Below, piece by piece: positions 59,292-64,000 of a stretch of DNA of 64,000 nucleotides. The first letter of the stretch is position 1, and each line of letters starts with the position of its first letter. The translations under genes and the position numbers were made by a program. Under the pieces are notes generated by a model. That model saw nothing but the letters and a program-made list of their open reading frames with translations. It made no database searches and had not been told where the DNA came from. Source of the DNA: Rutidosis leptorrhynchoides. Lineage: Eukaryota; Streptophyta; Magnoliopsida; Asterales; Asteraceae. Location of the stretch: the NCBI RefSeq assembly GCF_046630445.1, contig NC_092334.1:106636501-106700500 (forward strand), read 5' to 3'.

Positions 59292-60048
59292 TCATCCACA
59301 ATTGTGACAAGAATAACGGAATTCTCTGGAAACACTCTTCTTCACACTACCGACACTCTCGGTGGCACCTTTACTCTTCTTGTTCGAATGTCTAGTAGCT
59401 TTGAACTTCCTCTTGCCAAAAGTAAAGCCACTCTTTCTCAACACGAGCGCCTCAAAACCTTTGGCCATATTGAACAACTCATCAAAACTCTTTACCATGT
59501 TCACACTAATCTTCTCTTGATAACTATCATTCAAGATTCCATAGAAATCTTCTTTCAACATTTTATCATTCCCGACATACTCCGGGCAAAATTGGGTCTT
59601 GGACAAAAACACGGATTTGAGAGTGTTCAAATCCATCGACCCTTGCCTCAAGGAACCTAACTCATCCTTAAGCCTAGTAAGATCGGCCGAAGTTCGGTAC
59701 TCATCGAAAAATTCCGCCTTGAATTCATCCCACGTGAACTCCATACATTGTTCTTCGCCATACACTTGGATTTTCGCGTCCTACCACAATTTAGCATCGC
59801 CCCTCAACATACTACACCCGTACCTTGTCTTCTTATCAAGAGGACATTCACAAGTACGGAGGACATTCACAAGTGCAGAAGGCCCCCTCCATATCAGAGA
59901 TCCATCGGGCACTCTTAAGAGGGTCTCTTTCACCTTCAAAGGTGGGAGGTTGAGAATCCTTGAAATTCTTATAGAAAAAGTCCCGTCTTCCCACATTATC
60001 TTCATGAAGAACGGACTTAACTTATTCCTTTACCACATTGACTATTTG
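59292..60048 (-). pseudogene. Tekay gag, 5'-truncated by a chromovirus insertion
   Basis: Open segments 59765-59292 (MEFTWDEFKAEFFDEY, LKSVFLSKTQFCPEYVGN, LFNMAKGFEALVL, then a basic tail and CHNCG) and 60005-59781 (LRGDAKLW just before a stop). The N-terminus of gag is cut at 60048, where a plus-strand LTR begins. Confidence 0.8.
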
Positions 60049-61893
60049 TGTGATAACTCAGAAATTTCCAACCAAATTTAAACTTTAAATCTTTATATAT
60101 TCCCGACACGATAAGCAAAGTTTGTAAGTTGAATCTCAAAAATTTTAAACTGTGTTCATACATTCATTTAACCTCGACCAAATTCCAAAGATTCACGAAC
60201 CATTATAGGAACGGATATAATTATATATGTATATATGTATATATTATAACTTGAAAACATTAACAAAGTATTAGGCGTATAATACTTTACATAAACTTAT
60301 TTGTTTCGAAATATATATATTCAAATAGTTATCGATGGGATTAGAAGATGTTATCAAATGATTGACTTAACAGATACATTGAATTAGGATTACGAGTCTC
60401 TATTAAGAGGTCCACTTTGATTTATAAAACCTTTCCTTTTTAACGATATCCGGAATATTTGATAAAAGTGATTTACAAAAGTGTCATTAACGTGAGTTAG
60501 TCAAAAGTTAGGAATCATTTCCGTTTAAATTTCAAAAATATACTTTACTTGATTAACTCGTGTCCCTAGATAAACAACCCTTTAGTTTTCACATTAAAAA
60601 CAGTATTTGGTGAAATAACTACTATTATTTAAAAACGAGTTAAATAAAACGAACTTTGAAAAATATTTGATTTTGAAAAAAAATAACTAAATAATACATC
60701 ATTAGTTAAAATATTTCAAATATATTTATTATGTACGAATTTACAATTCTAAATAAAAATATATATATTTTAACTTAGTCATAAGACGTCCTGATTTAAA
60801 ATAATATATTTTGACAAACAACGAGTCACTGATTTATAGAAGCAAATGACCACAACGCTCAATTTTATAAGTTACATTTATTATAAGGTAATTTTTTTGA
60901 TAAGTAAGTCAAATTAATGATAAGGGTACACGTCGCATAATGTAAAAGGCTAGTTATCTAAACGTACGAACGAGCGCTCGAAAAACCGAAAGTGGTACAT
61001 GAGTCGAGTGACAACGTACGAGTCATTTGTGTAAAAATTACATTTTTACCATGCACGTAAATATAATATAATATATAATTAATTATATAGATTAAATATT
61101 AATTTATATATAACATTAATTATAAAACAAGGGTACGTTCAAAACCATATTCCAAGTTCAAAACCATGTTCCATTATTTATTCGTGCATACGCATAGTGG
61201 CAAATTATATCTATAAAACCGACTTGATCAGGATCCAGTTTTCACTCTTTATCTCTCTCAAGATATATACACATATATTTATATATTTATATTATAAATA
61301 TTTTTATTAAGATTAATATTTTTATTAATCTAATTATTATCACTAGAAGTATTATTATTAGTATTAATATACATAAAATACTACGACGAGGTCATGAGCG
61401 GGTCATTTCAAGACAAGTTTTGCGAGTAGGATAGGGCTAAGGAAATTATGGGTTATAGCCATAGAGGTGATGGGTATGGTTCATGGGTGTGTTCGTGAGG
61501 TCAACCTAGTATTTATCATCTCCGTGGCGTCTACGTACCTTTCCTGCAATATTGAATCTCAATATTGATATATGAGTACACGTAAATTAACTTTTATATA
61601 TTAATAGTGTATCCCTGACTAGTGCTCGAGTATTTAGGATTATGCATGCTTGTACTTTTGATATTGCCCTTAGATAGGTTATGTTGAATCTTAAATTAGT
61701 TACCTATGCGGTTGAGATAAGGTATAAGATATGCATGTCGTTGGAAAGCTAGCGAAAAATTAAGAACTTTTCATTTAGATGTCGAATGGATTCGATGAAC
61801 GGATTAGAAGTTATAGTCAATTGAAGTTTTGATATTATTATTAAAAATGATTATTTTCATCGTCGTTATTATCGTCGTTCTAATTTTTATCAA

Positions 61894-61975
<82 letters not shown>

Positions 61976-63804
61976 TTATTATCAATAAAAAGTATTATCA
62001 TTAAAAATTGTTATTTTTATTATTATTACTATTGTTAAAGTTATAATTAGTATTATTATTATTATTATTATTAATCATTAAAATAGTTATTAGTAATATC
62101 ATTATCATAACATTTATTATTATTAGTATTATAATATTAAGTGACACTTAATTATTATAACTACTATTATTATCATCAAAATGAACGCGAAATGAAAGAC
62201 GATTTAAAAGTTACTAACAAATCGATTAGGAAATAATGAGTATGAGTATCATGATAAAATTTAAAATATTGTAAGACATTGATATAGATAAAATTATCAT
62301 TTTTCATTATTCTTATCACTATTATTATTAAAAGTATTATTAATATTAAAAATATCATTTTTACAAAAATTATTATTTTTAAGAGGAATATCATTTTTAA
62401 TATAAAATTTCATTATTATGATGAATTAGAACTATCATTTTATCATAACATCATTTTTAGTAAATATAAAAATTAATATTTTTATTAATAGGATAATAAT
62501 CATTATTATTACAAAATAATACAACTTTTACTTATTACTATTACCAATGTTATTTTATCAAATAAATATGTAATACAAATAATATAATTACATAATAAAA
62601 CCTATCGTAATATTTTTATGATTTAAAATGAACTTTATAAATTTTATTACTTAAGATATATAAAAGTATATTTTTATATAAAATTATATTTGTTAATAAA
62701 AGAATTATATTATTTACTCTAGTAATTCTTTTAAAAATATAAAACGACGATGTTTAAAATATATTATAATCATGTATAAATTTTGGAAATCATTTTGAGT
62801 CAAATTGACTTTTGTATATTAGTCTCGAGCATTAAGATTGTGGTACACTATGACCTGACCTAATTGTTAGACAAATTTTGACAAACTTATATATATATAT
62901 AATTAATTTAGGTTCGTGAATTCGAGGCCAACCTTGCACTTGTTCAATGACGTTATATGTATTTTTACTACTAAACACAGTATGGTGAGTTTCATTTGAT
63001 TCCCTTTTACTCTTTATATTTTTGGGCTGAGAATACATGCGCAATTTTTATAAATGTTTTTACGAAATAGACACAAGTAATCGAAACTACATTCTGTGGT
63101 TGAATTATCAAAATCGAATATGCCCCTTTTTATTAAGTCTAGTAATCTAAGAATTAGGGAATAGACACCCTAATGGACGCGAATCCTAAAGATAGATCTA
63201 TTGGGCCTAACAAACCCCATCCAAAGTACCGGATGCTTTAGTACTTCGAAATTTATATCATGTCCGAAGGAGGATCCCGGAATGATGGGGATATTCTTAT
63301 ATGTATCTAGTTAATGTTGGTTACCAGGTGTTCACCATATGAATGATTATTTTTGTCTCTATGCATGGGACGTATATTTATGAGAACTGGAAATGAAATT
63401 CTTGTGGTCTATTAAAATGATGGAAATAAATGATTATGATAAACTAATGAACTCACCAACCTTTTGGTTGACACTTTAAAGCATGTTTATTCTCGGGTAT
63501 TAAAGAAATCTTCCGCTGTGCATTTGCTCATTTTAAAGATATTACTTGGAGTCTTTCATAGCATATTTCGAAGAACGTTGCATTCGAGTCATTGAGTTCA
63601 TCAAAGATTATTATTAAATCAATTTATAGTTGGATAGTGGATATTATGAAATGGTATGCATGCTTGTCAATTTTTGATGTAAAGAAAGTGTGTCTTTTAA
63701 AAACGAATGCAATGTTTGTAAAATGTATCATATAGAGGTCAAATACCTCGCAATGTAATCAACTATTGTGAATCGTTTATAATGTATATGAATGGGTCCT
63801 TTCA
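60049..63804 (+). repeat. Chromovirus 5' LTR, 3.76 kb
   Basis: Starts TGTGATAACTCAG, a diverged form of the TGTGACGACCCGG start at 31821. It ends ...TCCTTTCA, two bases before the PBS. The last 850 bases match the solo LTR in order (gttcgtgaattcgag, catgtccgaaggaggatcccgg, cttttggttgacactttaaagcatgtttattctc, cttccgctgtgcatttg). The middle is different. It contains a (TTA)n run at 61893-61973. No gene is seen. Confidence 0.9.
61893..61973. repeat. (TTA)n microsatellite in chromovirus LTR
   Basis: About 27 units. A similar array is at 34622-34731 in the solo LTR. Confidence 0.98.
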
Positions 63805-64000
63805 GTTGGTATCAGAGCGGTGGTCTTAGCGAACCAGGTCTGTATTAGTGTGTCTAACTGATAAGTCGTTAGGATGCATTAGTGAGTCTGGACTTCGACC
63901 GTGTCTGCATGTCAAAAGTTTTGCTTATCATTTTGTGTCGAAAATCATTTATTTATCATCCGTAGGAAATTACCTGCTTATCATTCTTAAGTCTAGACAC
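63805..64000 (+). mobile_element. Start of internal region of plus-strand chromovirus
   Basis: It follows the LTR directly and contains the PBS. No coding region is reached before the window ends. Confidence 0.85.
63807..63818 (+). promoter_or_regulatory. Primer-binding site, initiator tRNA-Met type
   Basis: TGGTATCAGAGC complements the 3' end of plant initiator tRNA-Met and starts two bases after the LTR. Confidence 0.95.

Larger units (their letters stand above)
36842..60048 (-). mobile_element. Tekay-like Ty3/Gypsy chromovirus, minus strand, interrupted twice
   Basis: The 3' LTR (36842-38872 plus 55671-55735) is split by Athila-2. Next, in reverse order, come the purine tract (55736-55749), integrase with chromodomain-like tail, RNase H, RT, protease and gag. 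Gag is cut at 60048 by a plus-strand chromovirus. LTR ends are TGTAAG...CTGTTACA on the sense strand. Pol contains several stops. The 5' LTR lies outside the window. Confidence 0.88.

Overview
The window is plant nuclear DNA. It shows spliced genes with GT-AG introns, very AT-rich spacers, many long (TA)n and (TTA)n microsatellites, and wall-to-wall LTR retrotransposons with plant-type primer-binding sites (tRNA-Asp for Athila, tRNA-Met for the chromovirus). The protein style of the Athila, SIRE-like and Tekay-like elements, and of the single host gene, suggests a eudicot, most likely of the daisy family (Asteraceae). The family assignment is inference.

Layout. Bases 1-18.9 kb are one nest. 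A SIRE-like Copia element (3' internal end 14145-14871, LTR 14872-17215, second LTR piece to about 18890) carries an old Athila (Athila-1, minus strand, 3518-14144). Athila-1 is interrupted by a minus-strand chromovirus LTR (2657-3517), which appears to carry a plus-strand chromovirus LTR (1-2656). Bases 18.9-27 kb are a gene island. It holds a broken PB1-like ORF, a cluster of small hAT-type MITEs (two with exact 8-bp target duplications) and one complete seven-exon MYB-CC/GARP transcription factor gene resembling APL (ALTERED PHLOEM DEVELOPMENT; 23179-26072). Bases 27-64 kb are a second nest. A minus-strand Copia element (about 27046-36841) contains a 4.4-kb solo chromovirus LTR (31821-36212, target duplication ATATC) and is cut by a minus-strand Tekay-like chromovirus (from 36842). 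That Tekay has a 16.8-kb, nearly intact Athila (Athila-2, 38873-55665, target duplication CCTTC) inside its 3' LTR, and a plus-strand chromovirus (5' LTR 60049-63804, PBS 63807-63818) inside its gag.

Function. Only the APL-like gene is a convincing host gene. Athila-2 is the youngest and most complete element. It has near-identical LTRs, a PBS, a purine tract, a 1719-codon gag-pol, a small basic cysteine-rich accessory ORF and a 450-codon ORF-1-type protein. One in-frame stop lies in the N-terminal gag extension.

Three signals deserve most attention. (1) Element-specific palindrome pairs sit at the same three places in both Athilas: just downstream of the LTR TATA box, in the 5' leader, and in the 3' spacer. 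The flanks are shared but the palindrome differs between elements. (2) A minisatellite in the Tekay LTR has units with a constant centre and covarying complementary arms. (3) The Athila accessory ORF has an architecture recalling plant-virus cysteine-rich nucleic-acid-binding proteins.
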